A DNA stretch of 64,000 nt from Avena insularis. Lineage: Eukaryota > Streptophyta > Magnoliopsida > Poales > Poaceae. Positions 52,728 to 63,283 of this stretch are shown here, in pieces. A program made the translations under genes and the position numbers. The stretch covers positions 467,923,650-467,987,649 of the forward strand of contig CM042684.1 in the NCBI GenBank assembly GCA_023614405.1, written 5' to 3'. Every line of letters begins with the position of its first letter. The stretch's first letter is position 1. The notes under the pieces are model-generated. The model was not told the DNA's origin. It made no database searches and saw only the letters and a list, made by a program, of their open reading frames with translations.

Positions 52728-54128
52728 TGATACATTGCAAATGTATCTATAATTGTTGGTGTTCCATGCTTGGTTTTATCTACTTTCTTGTGTTTTGTCC
52801 ACACTTTGGAGTACTTTTCATATGATTTCTTAGAGCCATAGTGCCAGCTGCCTGTTTTTTGTTGTTTTTGGTTCCAGGAAAGTCAGAAAATGAATATTCT
52901 CGGAATTGGACGGGACAAAAGCCAAAGTTCCTATTTTACCAGAAGACTCACGGAGCCAGAATACGAGACGGAGGAGGGCTAGGGCCTAGCCACACCCCCC
53001 AGGCGCGGGTCCCCCCAGGCCATGCCAAGGCATGGTGTGGGCCCCCTGGCCGGCCACCGACCTTGCCTCCTTCGCCTATATATTCCCCCCGAGGCAAAAA
53101 CCCTAGATCATCAATCAGAAATCCACGAAAAGTTCCGCAGCACCACTGCCACCGAAGGGGAGATTCGGGAGATAGAAAGTCTCTGTTCCGGCACCCTGCC
53201 GGGATGGGGAAGTGCCCCCAGAGCCATCTCCATCGATCTCCACCACCATCTCCATCACCGTTGCTGATTCCCATGATGATGAGGGAGTAGATCTCTCTCG
53301 AGGCTAAGGGTTCTACCGGTAGCTATGTGTTCATCTCTCTCTCTCTATGCATGATCATATTGTGATCATGAGCTTTGTAATCAAGTAGATCTACCTTGTT
53401 ACTCAAGTGCTTTATTAGATATCTGCTCTCCCCATGTGTGTGAAAGTGACAGCGTGCACACCATGGTGGCACTTAGGCTAGAGATTACAAATACTTGTTA
53501 TGAGTTATATTTGGAGTTGGATGTATTTATGAAATTGTGGTGTTTGTTGGAACCATCTAGTACTCAAGGTGACAGTGTGGGGTTTTCTAGATGGGAAAGA
53601 TGAACTTTGAGGAGTGATGTTATAACCCTACCATGGATTAGAGTGTCCAACCGGAGAGTAGTTCAGAGTAGTATCATAAAGAGAAGATATTTATATGAGA
53701 GTGTTCACTAGTGAAAGTATGATCCCTAGGCCTTGTTTCTAAACATTGAAACACCGTTTGCAACTAGATCTTTTACATGTTTGCTTGCTTCCATCTTTAT
53801 TTCAGTTTTACTTGTCTTTTCCACGCCATCAAGCTATTTTCTATCACCATTACCACTTATAATTATCCATATCACTTGTATTTCACTATCTCTTCGCCGA
53901 ACTAGTGCACCTATACACCTGACAAGTGTACTGAGTGTGTTGGGGACACAAGAGACTTCTTGTATCTTAATTGCAGGGTTGCTTGAGAGAGGATACATTT
54001 GACCACTTCCTCCCTGAGTTTGATAAACCTTGGGTGATCCACTTAAGGGAAAACTTGCTGCTGTTCTACAAACCTCTGCACTTGGAGGCCCAACAACTGT
54101 CTACAAGAATAGAAGTGCGTAGACATCA
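52728..54128 (+). mobile_element. Solo LTR of an Athila-like (WHAM/Sabrina-type) gypsy element
   Basis: 1401 bp from TGATACATTGC to GTAGACATCA, flanked on both sides by the 5-bp duplication GTGCC (52723-52727 and 54129-54133). No internal region remains. A TATA-like 'cctatatattcc' lies at about 53074-53085, with a (CT)n tract near 53335. Words such as 'cttggaggcccaacaactgt' near the right end are common to this LTR group. Confidence 0.9.
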
Positions 54129-54276
54129 GTGCCGTGTGCCCGAGACGTCGTGTCGCCATTGCGTTGTTAAATGTGGGCATAAAGAAGGCCCCTTCTCTTC
54201 GACTCCACCTCCTTGTCTACTTTCCTTCCTCTTCCTATGTTTCTGAAGCCGAGACCTAGCCCCTCTCCATGGAGCC

Positions 54277-55214
54277 TGATGGCCTGCAAGTGCATAGGTT
54301 TGTCAGAGAATGTTTTTGCGGAAGTATTAATTTCAGATTTTATATCGATCCCGATAAGGAGCCTAGGTAAGTGTTTTATGCGGCATTTCTATCGCACTCA
54401 AGGTGTCACCGGTCTTGAGTGAATTGACTACAAAAGCTGACGGTGGAGAGTGGTGAGTAAAAGATAGAGGAAACGCGCTTAGGAAATAAATAAGGATTAA
54501 ATTGCATAAAAGTAAAGGATGCGAAAGGTGTTTAAAGGTCCTACAGATGAGAAGTTAGGCACGGAGAGAAACAGTTCATGGTGATAGTGAAAGTGCCAAA
54601 TGGATAAAGTGGACTAAGTGATAGTGATATTTCTTATTTATAAGTGAGTAGGCAAGCAACCCATATACCGACTAGGAGTCCTCATGGCCAATTCTTTCCA
54701 GCCTCAATGATTCGTCTGCCTCTTACCACCGCAATGGTCAACACATTAATTAAGGTCTTGTGACCGGATCAAGGCTTTAAACTTGATGGTTCCTTGTTGT
54801 CCTCGAGTAGTGCTAGCTCCTCATTGATATCGGCTGTGTCACTCGGGGCTCGCCGATTCGCTAGCATACAAGCTCATACATACGAGATCTTTAGATCATG
54901 TTACCTAGGCCCTTAAATTAGATAACAAGCATTATGCAAACATAGATAATCATCCTCACTATTTAATAAACACTACAACAATCACAAATGGATGGATTTA
55001 AAGCAGGCACGACACATCTCACCAATCCCCTACATCTCCCACGCCTATGGGGAATTACTTAGACATGAGAGGAAGAAAAATCAAAGGCATAATTATATTG
55101 CAAATAGGAATCATCTCAAAGTTATTGTAGCAAACCACAATAGTGATTGAAGATCAAATCAAATACAAACCAAAGGTAGATCAAAGTATCAAACCCTAAT
55201 CTTACAATTGCCAA

Positions 55215-55246
<32 letters not shown>

Positions 55247-55868
55247 TAAGTAATGATGGGGATGATGGTGTAGTGTGTAGCTGAGGAGTTGAAAATCGTC
55301 GAGGAATGAGGGGAAGTTCTTCTCCTCTCCTAGATCTGATCTAACCCTCTCTAAATGAGTTTATGGCGGTTGTGTTATCATTTCTGTCGTCCTTCTCGTC
55401 GCACTCCCTTCACGAAAGTGGCTTGTATTGATATAATAGAGCTGGAGGCATGTAGTTCGGGTGGATGGTATGGGTGCGTCCCGACCGTACCGCTAACCAT
55501 TAAGCATTCTGGACGCCTCCAATGGAAGGGGCTCCAATTGGGGATTTGCTTCTTTGGGTGTAATTAGCCCATAAATGCATGTAGTATGGGTGGACGGTAC
55601 GAGTGCGTCCCGATCGTACAGCTGGTCGTTAAGCATTCTGGACGCCTCCAATGGAAGGGGCTCCAATTGGGGATTTGCTTCTTTGGGTGTAATTAGCCCA
55701 TAAATGCTATTAGATCTTCCGTAAATGTTCATTACCTGAAAACCATCACAATAAACCATGGATTCTCTAATGCGATGTTAATGTTAGTAGAAAGGATAAT
55801 CTTTAGTGAAATCTGGCAATAAACAAGAGGAAAGTCAATGATAAAAGTGATGAAATTTGGAGCTATCA
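54277..55868 (-). repeat. 3' LTR of the Athila-like element
   Basis: TG...CA ends on + ('tgatggcctgcaag' to 'ggagctatca'), 1592 bp. The left 100 bp ('tgcaagtgca', 'tcgatcccgataaggagc') is the conserved U5 end of grass Athila-type LTRs. It holds a (TC)n tract at 55215-55248 and the 129-bp duplication at 55449-55706. Confidence 0.6.
55449..55706. repeat. 129-bp direct duplication inside the Athila-like LTR
   Basis: Units 55449-55577 and 55578-55706 are nearly identical. They run from 'catgtagt.cgggtgga.ggta' through 'tggacgcctccaatgg' to 'attagcccataaatgc'. Only about 10 differences are visible, all in the first 45 bases. Confidence 0.92.
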
Positions 55869-55881
55869 ACTTCCAAAGCTT

Positions 55882-57486
55882 AGAGGTTACTCGCCCTCGA
55901 GTGATAAAGCTACAATGAGTAATAGCGAGGAATTGAATCAAGATGAAAAACTTGCAAGTTCAAGGTTGTATCATATTCCATTGTCTCAAATCCTGCAACC
56001 TTGAACATGAGCATAATATATCTGAATAATTTCACTTAAGTTCAATTCCTAGACGCAAGTAATTCGCTAGCTAATAGTTCTTATAATTCAAACGAGATTG
56101 TTAAAAATTTGTCTAGGCTTGCAAATCAATTTCTTTCAGCGCCTCTCTTATTATGAGAGTGAAAATGTTTTAAACGAGGTCGCTTGTGTCAAAATTAAGG
56201 GTGCACAAGTAGATATCAAAACAAGGATAAACTTAGAGTTTTTTCATTAACACCCACTTTGATAATCGTGGCTATCAAATACCTCTTCTTTTCCTTGTCT
56301 TTCAAGAACTCTAATTATTCAATTTAGGTGGTGAGGTGATGCCAAAGGTCTCAAAAGTATTGAATATTTTCAACTCATATCTTAATGGTAAAAAAATTCT
56401 TCCTTTTTCAAGGATCATCGAATGTTTATTTTGTAAAAGCTTACATAACCTTTGAGAATACCAATAATTTTGCCCAAATAGCGACACATATGCCACTCAT
56501 GCCATCAACTCATAGCCGAAATACGGGGTTATACCATAGATCGTTTAAAAGCTAGCGAAGTTGTTGGCATCCCAAAGGTGTGTATGAGAAACATATAACT
56601 TTTATTTCTTTCTTCTCTCTTTTTTTACAGCTGGTCAAAACAGGTTTTGGCATCTCCCTCTCCCACCATAAAATTTCGTTCTATCAAACAATTCTTTTCA
56701 GAAGGTATCATCAAGTCAATAATCAGTATGTGGGGTTGAGTACTACTAAGATTAAGCCCTTAAGAAAAAACATAGAACCAAAGTTGTTGAGAGACACTTT
56801 CTCTTATTCTTAAAAGTTTGGAACTTAATCCAAGGATTTGTTTGTCAAATTGATATAAATTGTCCTAAGTCTTAACCAAAGTAGTGACAAAAACCTTTGA
56901 GCTCAAGTCCTAAAAGATAACGAATTAAGCGCAGAGTCGAACTCAAGTGCAACCGAACGTATATAAAATGTTCATGAATAAGCTTACAGGCAGAAGGAAA
57001 ATAGGAATGTGGTACCTCCTATTGCTTGCTTATCTCCTACTTGAGCCAACTCTTTGTGTTCGTCTCCATAGCTCAATCACTAGAAGTGAGTAACCTGCAG
57101 AAAAATTAACAAGAGCCGAGAGAAATTTGCACAAATCAAGATAAAAGCTAGTCTAATATTTTTGGGTTTTCTTTTTATCAATGCAAAACTAAAAGTAATC
57201 ATGCACTAAAACAAAAACAAAATAAATCAAAATAAGAACGAAAAATATGAATGCAAAAAGGTGGGAGGAGTTTAACCTCCCCAAGCTTAGGCTCTTGGCC
57301 TATCTGGAATCAAAAGTTGCCACCATCAGGTCGCAGCTACTGGTATGGGAAGTTCAGGTAACGGTTTGGAAGATCGTGCATGAAAGATGTGAAGTCTTGG
57401 GGGTGAGGTTGACTATGTTGGAGTTCACATAATGCAACATGTTTTCTATGTTGTCAGTGCGATGCACCACCTGGTCAAATTCACTC
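55882..57486. other. Non-coding internal part of the Athila-like element
   Basis: AT-rich. It contains a second tract resembling a polypurine site ('ctccccaagcttaggctc', 57279-57296) with no LTR end beside it. No coding signal was found. Confidence 0.45.
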
Positions 57487-58706
57487 TCAAGACATAGTTG
57501 AATCCCGGCTGTGGTGGAAGCATACCTTGATGTTGGTGCTGAGGGAAAGGTTGTTGGTGATGGTGTTGTTGATCGTATTCATCCCATCCTGCAGTGTTCC
57601 AATCTTCTCCACCTTGTTCATGCTGCTATTGGCCAGCTGCTGCGTTTTCCCAATTGGGGTGACCTCCTTGCGGCGCAATCCTCCTTGAGAGGATTAGTGC
57701 TTCCTGGAAGTCCTCCTTTGTGAGGACCCAACTCTGTTTACCTGGAAACCAAAAGCTTGGACAAAAGGAAGCAAAACTTGGTGGAGATCATTGTTAGGCT
57801 CAAAATAAAGTTGGTAAGCACGAAGGGAGCGTTCGGGTATATAGACCCCCATAAATTTGGTGCTAGACATATGGATATCATCTAGAATCTTACTGCCAGC
57901 CACAACCCTTTCCTGTGGTAGGAAAAACTCGCTTGTGTAGTCGATCTATGTGATCAAGCCACCACAGTGAATGTCCCCAGCAGAAGCCGACCTTTGGCGG
58001 CAAAAGTGCCGGATGAGTAAAGCACCTAAGTTTAACTTGTGATCCATCTCTGGATGGAAGGCCATATGAATTACACTCATCTCAGGGCCTGCCATTACAC
58101 CGACATCTCCTTTCCCAAAAATATAATTTACTAGGAAGGTGTGAAAAATAACAGATAGTGGAGTTCTGCATGGTGGCGCTCTTCTTGCGCAAATAATCAG
58201 TGTTCCTGTGAACAGAAATCTGCTCCCAAGAATGCATTGCCTCCATGTGCACATTATCATTAATATCGAGCTCCCCCTCATGGGAGAATCCGAAACAATC
58301 ACAAAATTCATAAAAGGAAAGACGGTGGAGCTGTCCATTGAGTACAAAATTTACAGTGCGCAATTACGCTCTTGAGTTTCGAGATCATCATGGAATGATG
58401 ACATGAACTCGTATATGGCGAGCTTGTCAGTGTCGATGGAGTAGTAGGAGCAAGGGACCATGCCAGCGCGCACAGTCATCTGCTCAAAGTCCTTCAAAAT
58501 ACCTTGGCGGGAGAGGAACTCACGGTCTACCCACTTGGTGGGCAAAACCTTGCGGTTTCTCACCCTCTCATAATCTTAGCTCATGGCGGCCCTCAAGTTC
58601 TCCGCCTTCGAACGCCTCTTCTTTTAACCCGGCAGCTTGGTGGATCCCGAGGCTCCTGCCGTACCCGAGCCCTTGCCCGAGCGAAATATCATTCCAATGT
58701 TATGCA
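57487..58706 (-). pseudogene. ATHILA ORF-1-type gene (PF03078-like) with a leader intron, broken
   Basis: The ATG at 58706 follows a good acceptor (ttttgcag, to 58712). A matching donor (gtaagt, minus strand) at 58905 gives a 194-bp intron in the leader. Coding pieces follow in order on the minus strand. The first is 'KWVDREFLSRQGILKDFEQM' (58563-58351). Next come 'VNFVLNGQLHRLSFYEFCDC' and 'FSHEGELDINDNVH' (58363-58082). Then come 'FHPEMDHKLNLGALLIRHF' and 'GDIHCGGLIT', ending at 57946. The tail runs to 57487. This is the layout of ATHILA ORF-1 proteins of unknown function. Several frameshifts and stops mark it as a pseudogene. Confidence 0.65.
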
Positions 58707-59074
58707 TTGTGCTGCAAAATTTTCAAAGAAAAATGTGGGCATCAAGTTTCTATCACATCAACAAACAATTACAGGTAGAAGATACAAATCCTAACGTGAG
58801 GAATTAACAATAATCTCAAAATATGATGAACTCATCTAAATAGCAAATGTGATGAATTCAACCATGGATTTCAAAAAATAGAGTATGGATCAGATGAGAA
58901 CTTACCGATGTGAAGATTCCCCCAACTCAAAAACACAAAATAAATGAAGAATCAAAGGTTCTAGGAGGCTAGGGTTTGAGGTGGAGAGGAAAAGAGCAAG
59001 AAATAAAGATGAGGAATAAGAAGGAGGTTAGCTGGGAGCCATTCGTTGTCGGCCTTTACCTGGCAATGCAGTCG

Positions 59075-59375
59075 GTACGGGTGGGTGGTACGGGCGCATC
59101 CCGTCCATACCGATGATCGTCACCGTTGGATCAAAGTTAGGGTTCGAGATCAAACTTGGATGGTCTGGTACGGGCACGTGGTATGGGCGCGTTTCGACTG
59201 TACCGTTGCTTGTTACCGATAATGTGAACTCTGGCTATCTTCGTCGAGGTTCGGTACGGGCGCGCGGTACGGGCGCGTCTAGTCGTACCACATCTCGTTA
59301 TCGGTACAACGACCATGGGTAAAGTTGCCATAGTTCAGTACGAGCGCGCGTTACAGGCACATACGGCTGTACCGG
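59075..59375. repeat. Four spaced repeats of a 'GTACGGGCGCG' dyad unit
   Basis: Units begin at 59075, 59168, 59254 and 59338 (spacing 93, 86 and 84 bp). Each is about 37 bp with the pattern gtacgggYg..ggtacgggcgc...gtacc, an imperfect inverted repeat. The same unit occurs twice in the element's LTR (about 55457 and 55586). They lie upstream of the ATHILA-type ORF leader. Confidence 0.75.
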
Positions 59376-59599
59376 CGCTGGTTATGCTATCTGAACCGCC
59401 TATCTTATTTCTTCTCTTCATTTTTCTATTGCTTCTTATCTCTTCTAAGGTAAATTCTCTGAACAACTCAGGACTTGAAATAAATTTATTAGTACACACA
59501 AATAAATAAAATAATAATAAGTAAAATAAAAATAATAAGACTTAATTTATTGAGAATGGGTTAACTCCCATTAAGTATCTTGCTCTAGAGTTTTAGGTT

Positions 59600-60252
59600 C
59601 TATCCAAACCCCATACCATTGGCATTTACCTCAAGCTGCTCTTCATCTTTGGTTCTTGCTGCTTGAACACGCTTAGGTGGTGGAACATATTTTCCATTAT
59701 ATTCCGGTTTCTTTGGAAAGTATCGAACAATATGATCATCATATATATTGAAGACAATCTTACCACTAGAGCAGTCTACGTTAGCTCCAGCTGTGCTAAG
59801 AAAAGGTCTTCCAAGGATGATAGAGAGTTTGTCATCCTCAAGAACACCAAGAATAATAAAATCAGTGGGTATAACATGTTGATCTATTCTAAGTAGAACA
59901 TCTTCGATCATACCGACAGGTTGTTTAGTTGTTTTATCCTCCATTTGTAAGGTAATTGAGGTAGGAGAGTACTCTCCAAGGATCAATTTTTAAATAGGGA
60001 ATAAGGCATAACACTAACACCTGCTTCTAAATCACAAAGTGCGTTAAATATATTAGTTTTTCCAATTGTGCAGGAGATGGTTGGTATACTTGGGTCCCCA
60101 AGCTTAGCAGACAGCTTATCACCAAAGCTTATCATTACTGCTACATTCTTAGTTATCTTGTTTTTTCTATTAAGAATATCTCGCATAAACTTTTTATAAG
60201 TAGGGACTTGAATAACATCAGTTAAAGAAAGTTCTAAGCGTAAGGCTCCCAA
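59600..60252 (-). pseudogene. Athila-like aspartic protease region
   Basis: Two overlapping minus frames: 60252-59983 ('YKKFMRDILNRKNKI', 'SCTIGKTNIFNALCDLEAG', 'SVMPYSLFKN') and 59986-59600 ('EDVLLRIDQHVIPTDFIIL', 'LGRPFLSTAGANVDCSSGK'). In related proteases the active-site loop reads CDLGAS; here 'CDLEAG' has changed residues, so activity is doubtful. The region ends at a stop after 'ANGMGFG', and no RT follows. Confidence 0.78.
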
Positions 60253-60908
60253 TGCCTCAGCAAAAGAGTCATAAATAGCTTTATCTGGTTCATATTGAAC
60301 TCAATTAGGATAAGGATTTTTTTGGTAGGTATTACCTTCTCCTTTACCTTTGCTACTGGTTCAGCATTCTTTTTGGTTTTCATTATGGCTGATTTTTGCT
60401 TATCGGCATGTTCTTCACGCAGGATGATAACTTGCTCTTCTTGTTCCTTTCTGAGATCGGCTTCTCCCCTTGAATCGATTGTCTCAACATATGAATCATA
60501 TAGTTTATGTGTGTCTCCTACTTCCTCTTCTTCTCTAGCTTTGGAAGCTTCATGCTCCCTCTTCTGGGTCTCATAATCAATATCATCTTGAGGATCCACT
60601 AAGTCATCTTCTTCTTGACTCATCTCTTGAGTCTCTCTTGCCTTGCGAGCTTGTTCTTCTTGATACCAAGGTGGTCCTTGTGGTTGCTGCGTTTCTGTAC
60701 CACGTCTAGTGATAATGTTAGTAGAAATTGTATTGAAATTTCCTTGGTTCAAAATCAAAGTTTGGGTTTCTAACATTGAGTTTTAACCATACTTAGATAC
60801 CTATTCAAATGTTTTATAGCATGACCCAAGTCATCAAAGGCTTCTGTTAGGTCTCTTATATTATTTTCTTATGCCATAAGATGTTTATAGTTTTTCTCAT
60901 GGAACTGA
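60234..60908 (-). pseudogene. Athila-like gag, C-terminal part, truncated
   Basis: The open part (60776-60234) is Glu/Lys-rich. The same protein continues upstream past a stop ('FHEKNYKHLMA', 'IRDLTEAFDDLG', 'HLNRYLS', about 60906-60790), as in grass Athila gag. It is cut at 60909 by the CACTA terminus. Confidence 0.65.
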
Positions 60909-61640
60909 CACTATAAGAAAAGTTGGCTTTTACAACGGACAATTTTCATGGTTGAAGACCCTTTTTCATGGCTAAAAAGTCTTCTACGACGAATGCCTTT
61001 CGTGGTAAAAGCCCCGTCACAAAAGAATCTACCACGGTTTTTTCCTGACCGTGGCAGATCGCACCCTTTAGCCATGAGAACTTGTTCTGCCGTAGATCTG
61101 TTCGCCAGCCGTGTTGACTGCTAACGTCATGCAAAATGCCACGTGGCAAACACCGCTAACGCCAAGTTACCGCCGTTAATGGTCACAGAAACCATGGTAG
61201 AAGTCAGGCCCAGCCAAGGCCTGCTAAATATTAAGTGGGCCGGCCCATGAGGAGAGCCCAATAAGAAGAATGCTCGTTACTGTTTCGTCCGACACTATTT
61301 GAAATGGGCCCATTAGTGCAGCCATCCACAGCCCATGAAATTTCAGGCCCGACACTATTTCAGTCTATAGAAGGCCCACCTTGGTCCAATACTGTGCGGC
61401 CCATTCTCCGCCTGGGCCAAGTCTGTTCGTTATTGTTAAGGCCAGCTGTTGACCCGTCACTTTGCTCGCACCCATCGTGGGACCTTACGGCCCTCTACCA
61501 TTATGACCCTTTACTGTTCTGGATATTCACTGTTCCGGCCTTCTACTATTCAGTCCCATAAACAGGTTGCGAAGTTTCTGGCCTGCTAAAGTTCTGGACT
61601 CCTACTGTTCTAGCCTTGTTACTATTTCCAGCCTGTTACT
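60909..61640 (+). mobile_element. CACTA transposon terminus (one end only)
   Basis: It starts 'cactataagaaaa', the CACTA terminal signature, directly inside the Athila gag frame. Within the first 200 bp there are subterminal repeats in both directions ('ttttcatgg', 'tttcgtggt', 'accacggttttt', 'gaccgtggc', 'accatggtag'). From about 61260 come many short words such as 'ggcccat', 'tactgttc' and 'actattt'. No second terminus (ttttctt..agtg) or transposase is present, so the far end has been lost. Confidence 0.65.
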
Positions 61641-61988
61641 TGATGACTGCAAGTGCACAAATCCTTTGTAGCTAGTTTCAAAACAAAGATATCGATCCCA
61701 CAAGGAGCAGGAGTCTGAAGTCTAATAACTATTTGAACTAAATACTGAAATAGTAATGCTAAATAACATTCTAAGTAACAAGACAAAATGCGAGTTTTGT
61801 GTAAAAGATATTTTTGGGTTTTCAAATAAGAGAACAATAAATAAACTAAAGTTATAAGTAAACAAGAGCATGCAAGTATGATTACAAAAATTGGCAAGAT
61901 GATGGAAGGAGTTCTCAGGGAGTAGTGGATCCACCGCTAGTAATTAGAAAGAGTTGAAAGAACATTTCATGTTTTCCTATGTTTTGCG
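61641..61988 (-). repeat. Fragment of a second Athila-like LTR, cut by the SIRE-type element
   Basis: 'tgatgactgcaagtgcac' followed by 'tatcgatcccacaaggagc' is the U5 end of an Athila-type LTR read from the minus strand. It is similar in layout to 54277-54380 but too different to be its partner. It stops at 61989, where the copia LTR begins. Confidence 0.5.
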
Positions 61989-63232
61989 TGTTAGATAACA
62001 ATACTATGGAGACTTTTCATGTGCGCTAAGTGTGCAGGAAGTTTTGAGGGGGGCCGGATAATCCGCCCCACCAAGGGCCGGATAATCTGGCCTACCTCAT
62101 CTCTCAAGGAAGCCAAGGCGGCCGGTGTCTAGTCGATTTTCTCCCGGAAAATCCGAATCTGGCGGTTTTCCTCCCAGTGGATAATCCGGTGTTGCAAGGC
62201 GATAATCCGCCCCGCTTTGAGCAAAAGGGGCCAAGGCGCGTCGCACGGTATCCGGTCGGATTTTCTCCTGGAAAATCCGAACAGGGGAAGTTTTTCTTCC
62301 CCTGGCCGGATAATCCGGCCCTCACATAGGACCGGATAATCCGGCCCCCAGAAGTTGATCAAGAGCAAGCTCGGCGCATCTCTCTGATAGGCGGCAGATT
62401 ATCTGCCGGATATTCTGAGTCTGGGGCGGTGTTTTCCCTAGGCCGGATAATCCGGCCCTCACTTGGGCCGAATAATCCGGCCCCCAAAGTGTGCAACGGC
62501 TGGTTTCGAAAGGGGGTATAAGTACCCTTTCTTCCCCAACGTTCAGGACTCTTGATTCATTCGAAATTGACCAGACCTTGTGCAAGAGCTCTCATTCTCT
62601 ATCTCCCACTTCAACCATCCTAAGGTCTTGATCTTTGGTGGAATTGAAGGAGGAGAAGTTCATCATCATCATCAAGAATCAAGCGCTTCGACTCCTCTCC
62701 ATTCACTTGGAGAAATCCCTGATCTAGTATTCTTGTCAATACCTAGATCTTGTTTATTGTATTTGATAAGTTTGTTCTTGTGGCAGCTTGTTGTCATTTC
62801 GGGAGCCTCCAAGTTGTTGTGGAGTTGTTGCCCCGCTAGTTGTGTAAAGGCACCGATGCCCGCCTCGAAGGGTACCTATAGTGGAAGGTGGATCAGGCCT
62901 GTTGTGGCGAGATCCATCGGAGAACAGGGTGAGGCCTTTTGTGGTGTGGTGGTCTTAGTACCGCCCACCCCTCCAACACAGACGTACTTCCCTTAACAAG
63001 GAAGGAACTGCGGTCAAACAAATCCTGTGTCTCCGCGTGCTTCACTTCGGTTTACTCGTTCCTCTTCCACTCGCTCTTTACTCGCTACTAGATAGGTTTG
63101 CATATAGGGAAATTCCACCTAATAGTTTATCTAGAGAATTTACCCTTTGTGCTAAGCCTAAAATTGAAAAAGAATTAAAAATTGGTGTAGCACCTATTCA
63201 CCCCCCTCTAGGTGCCCATACGATCCATTTCA
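61989..63232 (+). repeat. 5' LTR of the SIRE/Maximus-type element
   Basis: TGTTAGATAAC to GATCCATTTCA, 1244 bp. The right end is firm because the primer-binding site follows. The left end is the best TG candidate. A TATA-like 'tataagta' lies at 62518-62525. The U3 half is full of 'ccggataatccgg' palindromes. The segment 'cacctattcacccccctcta' before the end is typical of SIRE-group LTRs. Confidence 0.75.
62053..62486. repeat. Array of CCGGATAATCCGG-type palindromes in the copia LTR
   Basis: About eight copies of the core 'ggataatccg', most extended to 'ggccggataatccggcc', at about 62053, 62082, 62180, 62200, 62304, 62331, 62442 and 62466. The related 'gaaaatccgaa' occurs at 62142 and 62272. 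Each full copy is self-complementary. They lie upstream of the TATA-like motif. Confidence 0.85.
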
Positions 63233-63233
63233 A

Positions 63234-63246
63234 TTGGTATTAGAGC
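63234..63246 (+). other. Primer-binding site (initiator tRNA-Met type) of the SIRE-type element
   Basis: 'ttggtattagagc' one base after the LTR, with one change (C to T) from the TGGTATCAGAGC consensus. Confidence 0.85.
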
Positions 63247-63283
63247 CCCGGCTCTTAATTCGGGCTTAACCGCCTAAGAGTAG

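Larger units (their letters stand above)
54277..60908 (-). mobile_element. Athila-like element on the minus strand, lacking RT and integrase, truncated at its 5' side
   Basis: The 3' LTR is 54277-55868 with an adjoining polypurine tract (minus-strand 'aagctttggaagt', 55869-55881). The internal region on the minus strand has gag (60908-60234), protease (60252-59600) and an ATHILA-type ORF (58706-57487). No RT, RNase H or integrase is found in the 3.7 kb between the protease and the LTR, so the element is a deletion derivative or naturally non-autonomous. Its 5' end is lost at a CACTA terminus at 60909. Confidence 0.65.

Noticed and set aside
54129..54150. 'gtgccgtgtgcccgag' after the Athila-like LTR as a primer-binding site
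   Set aside because: It differs too much from the known site, and its first five bases match the five bases before the LTR, so it is target duplication plus flank of a solo LTR.
57279..57296. 'ctccccaagcttaggctc' as a polypurine tract marking another LTR
   Set aside because: No TG/CA LTR end lies beside it. Probably an internal copy of the motif.
54277..61700. LTR-like starts at 54277 and 61641 as the two LTRs of one element
   Set aside because: Only the general U5 pattern is shared; the rest does not align, and no primer-binding site precedes 61641.
61641..61700. 61641 as the start of the SIRE-type LTR
   Set aside because: The 'tgcaagtgcac...tcgatcccac' pattern belongs to Athila-type LTR ends. 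TGTTAGATAAC at 61989 is a better copia start and gives a normal LTR length.
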